From: JACNJF01 sp050288105
Lineage (GTDB): Bacteria > Pseudomonadota > Gammaproteobacteria > GCA-001735895
Direction: 5' to 3'
DNA: 64,000 nt
NCBI GenBank assembly: GCA_050288105.1
Contig: JBNKDE010000015.1
Location: forward strand, 41,096-105,095
The position numbers and the translations under genes were made by a program. Of this stretch, positions 46,351-56,400 are shown piece by piece (within the stretch, counting starts at the first letter, position 1; each line of letters opens with the position of its first letter). The notes under the pieces are model-generated. The model did no database searches. It was given only the letters and a program-made list of their open reading frames with translations, and was not told where the DNA came from.

Positions 46351-47439
46351 ATGAAGAGAACCAATATGAAACAGAAAATTACAGTAGCAGCCATTGCTGG
46401 TTTGCTATCGACGACGGTAATGGCGGAAACACTCAATGTTGTTTCCTGGGGTGGTGCTTATACTGATAGTCAGCAACGTGCCTATAGTCAGCCCTGGACG
46501 AAAAAGACCGGCGATAAGATTATTGACGTGAATAAGTCTCAGGTAGCGCTGGCAGGTCTGCGTGCACAGGTTCAGGCTGGCAATGTCACCTGGGATCTGG
46601 TAGATATGTTGCCATCTGAAGCGAAAATCGCCTGTGCTGAAGGTTTGATCGAAGAGATTGATATAGACAAAATGCTGTCTCCTGCGCCAGACGGCACGCC
46701 AGCGTCAAAAGATTTCATCCCGGGTTCAACCGATGAATGCTATGTATCATCGATTGTGTATTCCAATATTGTTGCTTTCAATACCGAAATGTTTCCCGGT
46801 AAGAAGCCATCCACTATCGCTGATGTGTTCGACCTGAAGAAATTTCCAGGCAAGCGTTCATTACAGAAGAAACCAGTAAATAATCTTGAATGGGCCCTGA
46901 TGGCCGACGGTGTGCCAGCCGACAAGGTTTATGAAACACTGGCTACGCCTGCAGGTGTAGACCGAGCTTTAGCCAAGCTGGATACCATCAAATCTCAGGT
47001 GATCTGGTGGGAAGAGGGTGCACAACCCCCTCAGCTTCTGGCGGATAAGGAAGTTGCATTTGCCTCGGCTTATAATGGCCGTATGTTCAATGCCCAGGTC
47101 AATGAAAAACAGCCGTTTCAGATCATCTGGGATGCTCAGGTGTTTGAGCTAGATGGCTGGGTAGTACCGAAAGGCAAGATGGATAAGGTTAAGGATTTTC
47201 TGCGATTTGCAACAGACACCCAGCGACTTGCAGATCAGGCCAAATACATCTCCTATGGCCCGGCACGTAGCTCTTCAGCAGCGCTGGTGAGTACCCATGC
47301 CGATACCGGTATAGATATGAAGCCTCATATGCCTACCTACGGACCTAACTTTAAAACAGCTCTACAGAAAGATGATGAATTCTGGGCAGATCATCTGGAT
47401 GAATTAACCGAGCGCTTTAACGCCTGGTTAGCCAGTTAA
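46351..47439 (+). CDS. ABC transporter substrate-binding protein (PotD-like)
   Basis: 362-residue periplasmic binding protein of the PotD/SBP_bac_8 type with a Sec signal peptide (cleavage near VMA-ET). The mature start LNVVSWGGAYTDSQQRAYSQ is typical of this group. GAGGAG lies ten bases before the first ATG; a second ATG at 46366 is possible. The family binds polyamines but also opines, amino-acid derivatives and betaines, so ligand identity is open. A terminator-like hairpin follows and may raise its expression relative to the permeases. Confidence 0.9.
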   Translation: MKRTNMKQKITVAAIAGLLSTTVMAETLNVVSWGGAYTDSQQRAYSQPWTKKTGDKIIDVNKSQVALAGLRAQVQAGNVTWDLVDMLPSEAKIACAEGLIEEIDIDKMLSPAPDGTPASKDFIPGSTDECYVSSIVYSNIVAFNTEMFPGKKPSTIADVFDLKKFPGKRSLQKKPVNNLEWALMADGVPADKVYETLATPAGVDRALAKLDTIKSQVIWWEEGAQPPQLLADKEVAFASAYNGRMFNAQVNEKQPFQIIWDAQVFELDGWVVPKGKMDKVKDFLRFATDTQRLADQAKYISYGPARSSSAALVSTHADTGIDMKPHMPTYGPNFKTALQKDDEFWADHLDELTERFNAWLAS

Positions 47440-47451
47440 TCTAAACTGATG

Positions 47452-47473
47452 GGAAGGGGCGCAGGCCCCTTCC
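47452..47473 (+). terminator. Intra-operon terminator/attenuator hairpin
   Basis: GGAAGGGGC (47452-47460) pairs with GCCCCTTCC (47465-47473), loop GCAG, followed by TTTTCTCTGTTTT. It lies 12 bases after the binding-protein gene and before the permease genes. Similar hairpins in importer operons let the binding protein be made in excess by partial termination or mRNA protection. Confidence 0.75.
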
Positions 47474-47501
47474 TTTTCTCTGTTTTATTCCGGGGGATTA
47501 C

Positions 47502-48776
47502 ATGAACAATGCATCTGCAGCTCAAACGAGCACTTCAGCGGGTCTGACTACGGCTGATGGAATACCGTTAAAGGTAAGCATCCGCCGAGCCCAGCGGCGT
47601 AACCGGTTTACGGCCTTGATGCTGGTAGCCCCTCTGTTTGTATTCTTGATGCTTGCGTTTGTGATGCCGATTTTTGATATGCTCTCACGCAGTGTCGATA
47701 ACCCTGAGGTTATCACCTATATGCCCAATACCGTTGAAGCTTTGCAGGGATGGAATGGGCAGGATCTTCCCGACGAAGCTGTATTTGCCGCCACAGTCAA
47801 AGATCTCATTGAGGGGAGTAAAGAGCGTAATATAGGGCTGGTCGCGAGTCGTTTGAATTATGAAAAGGGCGGTATGCGCTCATTGATCATGAAGTCAGCA
47901 CGCAACTCCAGAAAAATGACTGAAGCGCCCTATAAAGAAGCGTTGCTTAAAGTGGATAAGCGTTGGGGTGATATTGATGTCTGGCGTCTGATTCAGCGTG
48001 AAGGTGCACCCTATACCCTGTCTTACTATTTAGCAGCTCTGGATATGCACTATGACAGCGATGGCTCTATCGTATCCAAGCCGGAAAACACCCAGATTTA
48101 CGTTAATCTGTTCATACGTACCTTATGGATGAGTGTTCTGATTACCTTTTTGACATTGCTACTGGGTTACCCGGTTGCTTTTTTACTCGCCAATCTGCCT
48201 ATGGCGAAGGCCAATCTGTTAATGATACTGGTACTGCTGCCTTTCTGGACATCGTTACTAGTACGTACTACCGTATGGATTGCTATCCTGCAAAGTCAGG
48301 GGGTGCTAAACGACATACTGGTCTCTATAGGAATCATCGCTGACGACAATCGATTACAGATGATCTACAACAAGGCCGGTACCATTATAGCCATGACGCA
48401 TATATTGCTACCGTTTATGATTTTACCGCTTTACTCCGTCATGAAGACCATCCCGCCCAGTTATATGCGTGCAGCGCGTTCGATGGGTGCCACGGGGTTC
48501 ACTGCTTTTCGTCGCGTTTACTTTCCGCAAACACTATCCGGTATTGGCGCGGGTTCAATTCTGGTTTTCATCCTGTCTATCGGTTATTACATCACGCCTG
48601 CTCTGGTGGGTGGACAAACGGGTACGTTCATCACTAATTTTATTGCCTATCATATGCAGCAATCGCTTAACTGGGGGCTGGCAGCCTCAATCGGTTCTAT
48701 CTTGCTGGCTGCGGTGGTGGCGTTATACCTGCTGTATAACCGCCTGGTGGGTATAGATAACATGAAGTTGGGCTAA
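47502..48776 (+). CDS. ABC transporter permease (PotB-like, with large periplasmic insert)
   Basis: 424-residue inner-membrane permease. The first helix (~38-60) is followed by an insert of roughly 140 residues, rich in charged residues, before the remaining five helices. The BPD-type EAA motif is visible in AARSMGATGFTAFRRVYFPQ. Typical PotB is about 285 residues, so the insert is notable, though longer forms occur in some proteobacterial importers. It probably contacts the binding protein. The partner permease follows after 13 bases. Confidence 0.88.
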   Translation: MNNASAAQTSTSAGLTTADGIPLKVSIRRAQRRNRFTALMLVAPLFVFLMLAFVMPIFDMLSRSVDNPEVITYMPNTVEALQGWNGQDLPDEAVFAATVKDLIEGSKERNIGLVASRLNYEKGGMRSLIMKSARNSRKMTEAPYKEALLKVDKRWGDIDVWRLIQREGAPYTLSYYLAALDMHYDSDGSIVSKPENTQIYVNLFIRTLWMSVLITFLTLLLGYPVAFLLANLPMAKANLLMILVLLPFWTSLLVRTTVWIAILQSQGVLNDILVSIGIIADDNRLQMIYNKAGTIIAMTHILLPFMILPLYSVMKTIPPSYMRAARSMGATGFTAFRRVYFPQTLSGIGAGSILVFILSIGYYITPALVGGQTGTFITNFIAYHMQQSLNWGLAASIGSILLAAVVALYLLYNRLVGIDNMKLG

Positions 48777-48789
48777 GGAGAATTTCACT

Positions 48790-49641
48790 ATGGCACTTCA
48801 ACCCTATGCAACGACTTCCGAGAAAATCTGGCACTATGTTTTTATTATAATCTGTGCATTTATTTTCCTGTATCTGATTGGACCAATTCTGGTCATCATT
48901 CCGTTGAGTTTTAACGCTGAACCCTATTTCTCTTTTTCTGATGCGATGCTGTCGTTTGATCCAGCCGGTTATTCATTGCGCTGGTATGAAGACTTCTTTA
49001 CCTCTACGGCCTGGTTATCGTCGATTAAAAATAGCTTTATCGCCGCTATCTTCTCAACAATTCTGGCGACCTTTTTAGGCACCCTGGCGGCACTGGGCCT
49101 TTCCAGTCGCTATATGCCTTATCGCGCAACCGCCATGGCTGTTCTGATCTCGCCCATGATCGTGCCATTGATTATTTCTGCAGCAGGTATGTTCTTTTTC
49201 TTTTCCAAGTATCACCTCACTCAAACCTATACCGGGGTGATTCTGGCTCATGCAGTACTGGGTACACCTTTCGTGGTTATCACGGTGACTGCAACACTAA
49301 CGGGGTTTGATCATTCCCTGACTCGTGCAGCAGCCAGCCTGGGTGCTTCTCCGGTACGCACCTTTTTTAAGGTGGTACTTCCGTTGGTAACTCCCGGCGT
49401 GATTTCCGGTATGTTGTTCGCTTTTATCACTTCCTTCGATGAAGTAGTTGTTGTGTTATTCATCGCGGGACCCAAACAGGCTACCATTCCCATCCAGATG
49501 TGGTCAGGCATCCGCGAGCAAATCAGCCCAACTATTCTGGCGGTTGCAACCTTGCTGGTCATATTGTCGATAGGGTTGTTGACCGTGCTAGAACTGTTAA
49601 GGCGTCGTAACGAACGTCTGAGAGGCCTGCAGGGTATATAG
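48790..49641 (+). CDS. ABC transporter permease (PotC-like)
   Basis: 283-residue inner-membrane permease with six helices and an EAA loop (AAASLGASPVRTFFKVVLPL). It pairs with the PotB-like permease as the transmembrane channel of the importer. It ends six bases before the DadA-like gene, so transport and catabolism genes are co-transcribed. Confidence 0.92.
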   Translation: MALQPYATTSEKIWHYVFIIICAFIFLYLIGPILVIIPLSFNAEPYFSFSDAMLSFDPAGYSLRWYEDFFTSTAWLSSIKNSFIAAIFSTILATFLGTLAALGLSSRYMPYRATAMAVLISPMIVPLIISAAGMFFFFSKYHLTQTYTGVILAHAVLGTPFVVITVTATLTGFDHSLTRAAASLGASPVRTFFKVVLPLVTPGVISGMLFAFITSFDEVVVVLFIAGPKQATIPIQMWSGIREQISPTILAVATLLVILSIGLLTVLELLRRRNERLRGLQGI

Positions 49642-49647
49642 TCGATA

Positions 49648-50928
49648 GTGCAACACTATCAGCCTGATTCTACGTTACCGATAGTCATCGTCGGTGCGGG
49701 CATTGTTGGTTTAACCACGGCCTACGCATTAACAAAAAAAGGTTGCCGAGTCACTGTCATCGATAAGCTTGCCGGGCCTGCTGAAATGTGCAGCCGTGCT
49801 AATGCAGGCATAATTGCGGTAGGGCATGCGCATGCCTGGGCAGAACCTAAGGCGATTGTTTCCATATTTCGTGCACTGATGGGCAGGGAACCTGCCGTCA
49901 GGATTACGAAATTGCTGGATCCAAAACTGTGGCAATGGGGGTTGAGTTTTCTACGACACTGTACGCCATCTGCTCACCTGGCAAACTCTGCAAAACTGCT
50001 CAGGCTTAGTCTGCTCAGCAGTGAATTACTGGCCTCTATTGAAACCGAGATGCAGCTGCCTCAGGAAATTCGACATCAGGGTGGTCTGTACCTGTATAAG
50101 AATGCGAGACAGTTCGAACAGCAGCTTGCTGCTCTGGAGGGTGATGCATCGCTGCAGACTCTTGATACACAACAGCTGATCGCCTACGAGCCCTGGTTAG
50201 CCGGTATGCAAGATCAACTGGTCGGTGGGTTGCTAAGTTCAGCAGACGGGGTTGGCGACTGTTATCAGTTTAGCAAGCGTTGCTACCAGCATCTCGCGCA
50301 ATCGTCCAAGGTGGAGTTTTTATTCAATACTACCGTGACCGGATTCGAACAACGTGCCAGCCAACTGACTGCGGTTCGCAGCAGCGCGGGTGATATCCCC
50401 TGTCAACAGGTGGTACTTGCCAGCGGTATAGAAACTGCCGATATAACCTCTACACTTGGTTTCAAGCCACTAATTTATCCGGTTAAGGGGTACTCAGGTA
50501 GCTGGGAAATCCTGCATGATACGCACATCCCTAAAATCCCATTTGTTGATGAATCCGAATTTCTCGCGGTAGGGAGTTATGGCGGCATTTTACGTGTTAC
50601 CGCAACAGCGGAATTCGCAGGGCGGGATGCCAGCTTGGCTGAAGAAAGATTAGCGGTGGTTAAAAATTATGTACAGCGCTACATGGGGGATGCAGTAGAC
50701 CTGAAGTCCCCGCAGTTCTGGACAGGAATGCGTCCAACCACTCCTGCGGGTGCTCCCTATCTGGGTAGGGTAAAGCATCTCGATAATCTGTGGTTGAACG
50801 CTGGACATGGTCAGCTGGGCTGGACCATGTCTATGGGATGCGCCCAAACCATCGCGCAGTTAATTAGTGGAGAGCAAACCGGGCTTTCCGATGTGTCTAT
50901 ACGGGCGCCCTGGTTGGTTGCCGCCTGA
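49648..50928 (+). CDS. D-amino-acid dehydrogenase-like FAD enzyme (DadA family)
   Basis: 426-residue FAD-dependent amine dehydrogenase of the DAO/DadA family. The dinucleotide-binding motif is IVGAGIVGLTTAYALTKKG (~14-32). The C-terminal block GMRPTTPAGAPYLG, then HLDNLWLNAGHGQLGWTMS, is typical of DadA and of D-proline/hydroxyproline dehydrogenases. The predicted reaction is oxidation of a D-amino or imino acid to the imine, passing electrons to the quinone pool. The following pyrroline-2-carboxylate-reductase-like gene and nearby putA favour D-proline as substrate. The start is GTG at 49648. Confidence 0.87.
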   Translation: MQHYQPDSTLPIVIVGAGIVGLTTAYALTKKGCRVTVIDKLAGPAEMCSRANAGIIAVGHAHAWAEPKAIVSIFRALMGREPAVRITKLLDPKLWQWGLSFLRHCTPSAHLANSAKLLRLSLLSSELLASIETEMQLPQEIRHQGGLYLYKNARQFEQQLAALEGDASLQTLDTQQLIAYEPWLAGMQDQLVGGLLSSADGVGDCYQFSKRCYQHLAQSSKVEFLFNTTVTGFEQRASQLTAVRSSAGDIPCQQVVLASGIETADITSTLGFKPLIYPVKGYSGSWEILHDTHIPKIPFVDESEFLAVGSYGGILRVTATAEFAGRDASLAEERLAVVKNYVQRYMGDAVDLKSPQFWTGMRPTTPAGAPYLGRVKHLDNLWLNAGHGQLGWTMSMGCAQTIAQLISGEQTGLSDVSIRAPWLVAA

Positions 50929-50938
50929 AGGAGTCCAT

Positions 50939-51874
50939 ATGAAAATTCTAAACCTGCAACAAACCCGTGAAGCACTGCCTTTTCAGCCCCTGATTCAGGC
51001 GATCAATGATGGTTTTGCTAGTGGCTGCACCGCACCGCTGAGACATCATCATTTTATGCAAACTGAGGGACAGGCGGATGATGTGCTGCTATTAATGCCA
51101 GCCTGGCAGGATCAGGGCTATGGCGGCATTAAACTGGTTAACGTGCACCCGGGTAATTCGGCAAAAGGTTTACCCGCGATCTCATCGACCTATGTACTGT
51201 TTGATCGCGAAACCGGCCAACATCTGATGATTCTGGATGGCGGGGAGTTGACTGCGCGTCGCACTGCGGCTGCCTCGGCACTGGCAGCTAAAAGGCTGGC
51301 GCGCCCGGATAGTCGTCGTCTACTCGTAGTAGGCGCGGGGCGGGTGGGTTCAAATATTCCGCATGCCTATCGCGCAGTTTTACCTATTGAACAGGTGGTT
51401 GTGTGGAATCCAACCGAGAGTAAAGCGCAAAAGCTGGTGCAGCAACTGGGTCAGCAGGGTATCGCTGCTGAGTGTGCAGGTGATCTGCGCGAAGCGGTAG
51501 AAAGCGCGGACATTATCTCCTGCGCCACATTGGCGCGTGAGCCTGTCATCAAAGGTGAATGGTTAAAACCCGGCCAGCATATCGATTTGATTGGCAGTTT
51601 TACCCCTGATATGCGTGAAGCCGATGACGAGGTAATGCGCAGGGTGAAGATTTATATTGATACCGAACATGCCAAAGTGGAAAGTGGCGATATCAAAACG
51701 CCTCTGGCAAATGGTGTGATTGACGAGTCTGATATCCAGAATTCACTCGATCAACTGTGTCGAGATGATTTATACCCGCGCGCATCAGCCGAAGAGATTA
51801 CCCTGTTTAAAGGGGTGGGTAGCGCTATCGAAGACCTCAGCTCGGCTGTGCTGGCGCTGCAATCCTGTACTTAA
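50939..51874 (+). CDS. Ketimine reductase / pyrroline-2-carboxylate reductase-like (ornithine cyclodeaminase family)
   Basis: 311-residue member of the ornithine cyclodeaminase/mu-crystallin superfamily. The NAD-binding motif is VVGAGRVGSNIPHAYRAV. The segment HIDLIGSFTPDMREADDEV replaces the GGDCPGKTE type stretch of true ornithine cyclodeaminases and resembles delta1-pyrroline-2-carboxylate reductases. The predicted reaction is reduction of pyrroline-2-carboxylate to L-proline with NAD(P)H. ATG 50939 has GGAG upstream, 10 bases after the dehydrogenase gene. Ornithine cyclodeaminase activity is the alternative; it would also yield proline. Confidence 0.82.
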   Translation: MKILNLQQTREALPFQPLIQAINDGFASGCTAPLRHHHFMQTEGQADDVLLLMPAWQDQGYGGIKLVNVHPGNSAKGLPAISSTYVLFDRETGQHLMILDGGELTARRTAAASALAAKRLARPDSRRLLVVGAGRVGSNIPHAYRAVLPIEQVVVWNPTESKAQKLVQQLGQQGIAAECAGDLREAVESADIISCATLAREPVIKGEWLKPGQHIDLIGSFTPDMREADDEVMRRVKIYIDTEHAKVESGDIKTPLANGVIDESDIQNSLDQLCRDDLYPRASAEEITLFKGVGSAIEDLSSAVLALQSCT

Positions 51875-51889
51875 TTTGCTATGACCCTT

Positions 51890-52777
51890 TTATTGATCTA
51901 AGGGTGTGCTGGCCCGCCTTCTGCTGGATCGACTATGCTGCATCATGAGCAGGCCGGCGATGACAATCAGGCAACCCCCGGCAATCGTGCTCAATGAAGG
52001 CGCTTCTCCCAGCCAGACAAATGCCAGCATACTGGCAAACAGCAGCAGGGTGTAGTTATAAGGCTGTAACAGCGAGGCGCTGGCATGCTTAAGCGCCTGA
52101 ATAAAAAATAACTGGGCAGCGATGTTCAGCGTGCTAATCGCGATAAGCATCATCCATTGCGCAGGCGTGGGTGTTTGCCATAGCCATACACCAAAGGGCA
52201 GGCTCAGCACCAGGCCGACTATGCCCATGTACAGTGTATGCGTATAAAGGCTGTCACGCCAGCTCAGGTAACGGCTCAGGATAGAGTAAGTTGCCAGGGC
52301 TATCGCGCCACCTAAAGGTACCAGTCCGGATAAAGAAACATCCATCTCAGGACCGATAATAATCAGCGATCCTGCAAATCCAAGGGCTATGGTCAATACC
52401 TGAATTCGGTTGATCTGTTCGCGTAGTACCAGCCAGGCAAGAATCAGCGTGATGATCGGGAAAAGCGCCACAATCGCATGCGCTTTAGCAATGGGCATCA
52501 GTATAAAAGAGGTATTGATGAGCGCGATCTCCACGAGTGAGGACGAGGAACGCAAGACCTGCAGCATGGGTTGCCTGGATTTAAGCGCTGCGACAGCCCG
52601 CGATAATCCGCCCGCCAACGCAACGGCGAACAGGGTAAACAGGGTATACCTGACCAGCAGAACCTGTCCCAGCGCGATACCAGAGAGCAATACGCTTTTG
52701 GTAATAATGTCCTGTATCGCAAAAGTGAGCATAGAGGCCAGACAGAGCAGGATGCCGGTACCCGGTCGCTCCATCAT
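51890..52777 (-). CDS. EamA/DMT-superfamily transporter
   Basis: 295-residue membrane protein with ten helices in two EamA repeats, ending in a basic serine/arginine tail. It is convergent with the reductase-like gene (15-base gap) and on the same strand as the Lrp regulator. The substrate is unknown; position within a proline-type locus hints at amino-acid export, but that is inference. Confidence 0.85.
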   Translation of the reverse strand: MMERPGTGILLCLASMLTFAIQDIITKSVLLSGIALGQVLLVRYTLFTLFAVALAGGLSRAVAALKSRQPMLQVLRSSSSLVEIALINTSFILMPIAKAHAIVALFPIITLILAWLVLREQINRIQVLTIALGFAGSLIIIGPEMDVSLSGLVPLGGAIALATYSILSRYLSWRDSLYTHTLYMGIVGLVLSLPFGVWLWQTPTPAQWMMLIAISTLNIAAQLFFIQALKHASASLLQPYNYTLLLFASMLAFVWLGEAPSLSTIAGGCLIVIAGLLMMQHSRSSRRRASTPLDQ

Positions 52778-52842
52778 TGCAGCTGAGGTTTCATGTGTGG
52801 TTGCAGCCTGGATTCATTAAAGTAGCCAGTCATGGTCAGCCG

Positions 52843-53310
52843 TTAATCAAATACATTTCCGCTTTCCTTGACCGCTTCCATCGAAACAAAGGTTGAGGTG
52901 CTGGCGACATGAGGCAACTCGCTGATGGTTTCTCCCAGCACCTCGCGGTAACTGATGATATCTTTCGAGCGCACCTTTAGCAGGTAGTCGAAGCTGGAAG
53001 CGATCATATGGCATTCCTCTATTTCATTCACTTCGGCAACGGCTTTATTGAAGGCATTTAACGCGGCGGCGCGGGTGTCCTTAAGCTTGACCTGCACAAA
53101 GGCAATATGGCTGGTGTCGAGTAGTTTGTGGTTTAGAATCGCGGTATAGCCCCGGATATATCCCTGTGACTCGAGTCGTTTCATACGAATCTGGCAAGGT
53201 GTTTTGGACAGGCCCACCATGTCGGCAAGCTCGGTAATCGTTATACGGCCGCGTGTTGAAAGAATTCTGAGAATAGAATTGTCCAGCGCGTCAAGCTGCT
53301 CCTTAGTCAT
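52843..53310 (-). CDS. Lrp/AsnC-family transcriptional regulator (PutR-like)
   Basis: 155-residue Lrp-type regulator: N-terminal helix-turn-helix (LDNSILRILSTRGRITITEL, LSKTPCQIRMKRLE) and C-terminal RAM ligand domain (~65-150). ATG 53310 is used; a TTG three codons earlier is possible. It is divergent from putA, the same arrangement as PutR of other proteobacteria, where proline is the effector. The PutA here lacks the ribbon-helix-helix repressor domain, so this protein is its probable regulator. Confidence 0.87.
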   Translation of the reverse strand: MTKEQLDALDNSILRILSTRGRITITELADMVGLSKTPCQIRMKRLESQGYIRGYTAILNHKLLDTSHIAFVQVKLKDTRAAALNAFNKAVAEVNEIEECHMIASSFDYLLKVRSKDIISYREVLGETISELPHVASTSTFVSMEAVKESGNVFD

Positions 53311-53453
53311 AAGTTTCAACCCAATAGGTAATAGTGGTTTATTGTTCTGTTTTTAATGTGTGAATATAGGTTAATTTTCTTCTGAATGGAATAATTTAGG
53401 GAATTTGCTGATTTACTCGCTTCTATAATGGCTGAAATAGTGAGGTGATAGCC

Positions 53454-56400
53454 ATGAATACTGAAGTGAGACAGACGCTGATTCAGGAGCCTGTATTTTC
53501 CGAAGCAGAGATTATTGCGCAACTCATCAAGCGTGAGCAACTGGACATCGTTCTAGACGCTGAACAAACAGCTACTGCGGTTGCACTGGTGGAGCAGATT
53601 CGCTCCGACTATCGCCCTTCTCTGATGGAGCAGTTTTTACGCGCTTATCCGTTGAATAGCGAGGCCGGGGTCTCGCTGATGATGCTGGCCGAGGCCTACC
53701 TGCGTGTTCCAGATAAGATCACTCGGGACGCGCTAATCAGAGATAAGTTGGCACATAATGACTGGAGGCTGTCTGCAGCTCAAAGCAGTCTGCTCATGAA
53801 GCTGGTATCCACAGGGCTGCAACTGACCGCCCGCATGCTTAAATCACCCGCCTTATCGTCCCTGGTTGCCTTCCCGCTGCGTCAGGCTGTTCACCTGGCC
53901 ATGCGTGTGATGGGCAAGCAGTTTGTGCTGGGTGAGTCGATACAGTCAGCGCTGCTGCGCGCCAGCAAACTGGAAGTCGAAGGCTATACCTACTCCTACG
54001 ATATGCTAGGAGAAGGTGCGCGCACCGAGGCTGATGCCATCCGATACTACAATGCCTATGAACAGGCAATTAGAGCGCTTGGCGCGGAGGCGAAGAGTAG
54101 TGATCTGCGAGCAAACCCGGGTATATCGGTCAAGCTGTCAGCACTCTGCGCGCGCTATGAATTGTTACAGACCGAGTATGCGCGTGAAAAGCTGGAGCAG
54201 AGAATGCTCAAGCTGTGCGAGCTGGCCGCCCAGTTACGCGTAGGTTTGAATATAGATGCGGAAGAGTGCGCAAGACTGGAGTTGTCGCTGGATATCATTC
54301 ACAGTCTGATTGAAGCCCCCAGTCTGGCAGGCTGGGATGGCCTGGGTATTGTGGTACAGGCTTACCATAAACGCGCCTATGAAGTGATCGAATCGCTGCA
54401 TCTGTGGGCACAGCAATCTGACCAGCGTATCATGGTCAGACTGGTTAAAGGTGCCTACTGGGATGCTGAAATCAAGCTTGCCCAGGTGCAGGGGCTGGCT
54501 GATTTCCCGGTATATACGTCCAAATCGCATACCGATATCTCCTACCTGGCCTGCGCACGTTTACTGATTCGCAAGGCAGACAGAATTTACCCGCAGTTTG
54601 CTACGCATAATGCCTACTCAGCCGATTGTATTGCGCGCTGGGCCACCGAGGCGGGGATACGGTTTGAGTTTCAACGCCTGCATGGCATGGGCGAATCACT
54701 GCATAGCCAGATTAAAGCGCGCTACGCTACACCCTGTCGTGTCTATGCCCCGGTGGGTACACATAAGGACTTGCTCGCCTACCTGGTCAGGCGCCTGCTG
54801 GAAAACGGTGCCAACAGCTCCTTTGTCAGCCAGTTAGCTGATCCACGAATTAGTGCTCAACAGGTGGTACCCAACCCCTTAAGCCTGCAAAAACCGGTAA
54901 ATATTCCGACTGCCAGAGCGCTTTACCCACAGCGTGTCAATTCGCGTGGTTACGATCTGGGTGAACGCAGTGACCTGCATTATCTGGATAAGCTGCGCCG
55001 CCCCTATTTGACGACGCAATGGGGAGAGCATGGAGATATTGAGGTTAAGAATCCCTGCACACTGGAAACCGTAGGTCACTATCAATCCACTAGCACTGCT
55101 GAAATCGATCTCATGGTTGAGCAGGCAGACGCGGCTTTCGGCGCCTGGAGTGATCGCGGTGATCGAGCACAGTTGCTGAATACGGTGGCGGATTATTATG
55201 AGCAGCACAGCGGCGAGTTCCTGGCGCTGTTGGCGCGCGAAGCCGGTAAGACCCTGGCCGATGCGGTTAATGAAATTCGTGAGGCGGTGGATTTTTTAAG
55301 GTTTTACGCACAACAATCTGAGGCACTGGATAGTACGACCGAGGCACGCGGTATTATGGCCTGTATCTCACCATGGAATTTTCCACTGGCCATCTTTACC
55401 GGGCAGGTTGCGGCGGCGCTGGCCGCTGGAAATTGCGTGCTGGCAAAGCCAGCTGAACAAACCAGTCTGATTGCCCAGCTTGCGATTCAATTGTTTCATC
55501 GAGCAGGTATTCCGCAGCAGGTACTACAACTGGTTCTGGGCTATGGTCGTACTCAGGGTAGTTATCTGGTATCACGCAGTGAAATTAAGGGCGTGCTGTT
55601 TACCGGCTCGACACAGACCGCGAAGCTGATTGATCAAACACTGGCGCAGCATGCTGCCCCTGATGCGATCCTGATTGCCGAAACGGGTGGTTTAAATGCC
55701 ATGATCGCTGATTCTTCGGCACTACCTGAGCAGGTGGTGACCGACGTGCTCGCATCGGCTTTCCAGAGCGCAGGACAACGTTGTTCCGCTCTGCGTATGC
55801 TGTATGTACAACGTGAGATTTACCAGGATGTGTGCAGTATGTTGCAGGGCGCTATGGATCTACTGAAGGTGGGTGATCCTGTCAGGTTGAGTACCGATGT
55901 GGGTCCGCTGATTGATGCAATGGCTTATCAGCAACTGTCTGAATATGTCACCAGCAGGGGAAATAAGGTGCTAAAGCAAACCCCAATGTCGCCTGATAAC
56001 GGATACTTTCTGCCACCGACGCTGATTCAGGTGAATGGTATCGAGGATCTGGACGAAGAGCGATTCGGCCCGATCCTGCATATTGCGCCATACGATGCTG
56101 AGCATTTGCAAACTGTTGTTGCCGCGATCAATGCGCGCGGATATGGGCTGACCTTCGGTTGCCATACACGCATCAGGGAGCGCGCAGAGTTTCTGGCACA
56201 GGCTTTGAACGTGGGAAATATCTATATCAATCGGAACCAGATCGGGGCGGTGGTGGAGTCGCAACCATTTGGTGGTGAAGGCCTGTCCGGGACAGGGCCA
56301 AAAGCGGGCGGCCCACATTATCTGCAGGCACTGCGCCTGGCCACCCAGGACAGTGCGCATAGCAGCAATGTTGAAACCGTTGATGTGATTGATATGCTGT

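Noticed and set aside
50939..51874. Annotation as ornithine cyclodeaminase
   Set aside because: The segment GSFTPDMREADD differs from the GGDCPGKTE type stretch of true ornithine cyclodeaminases, and the neighbours fit ketimine reduction better.
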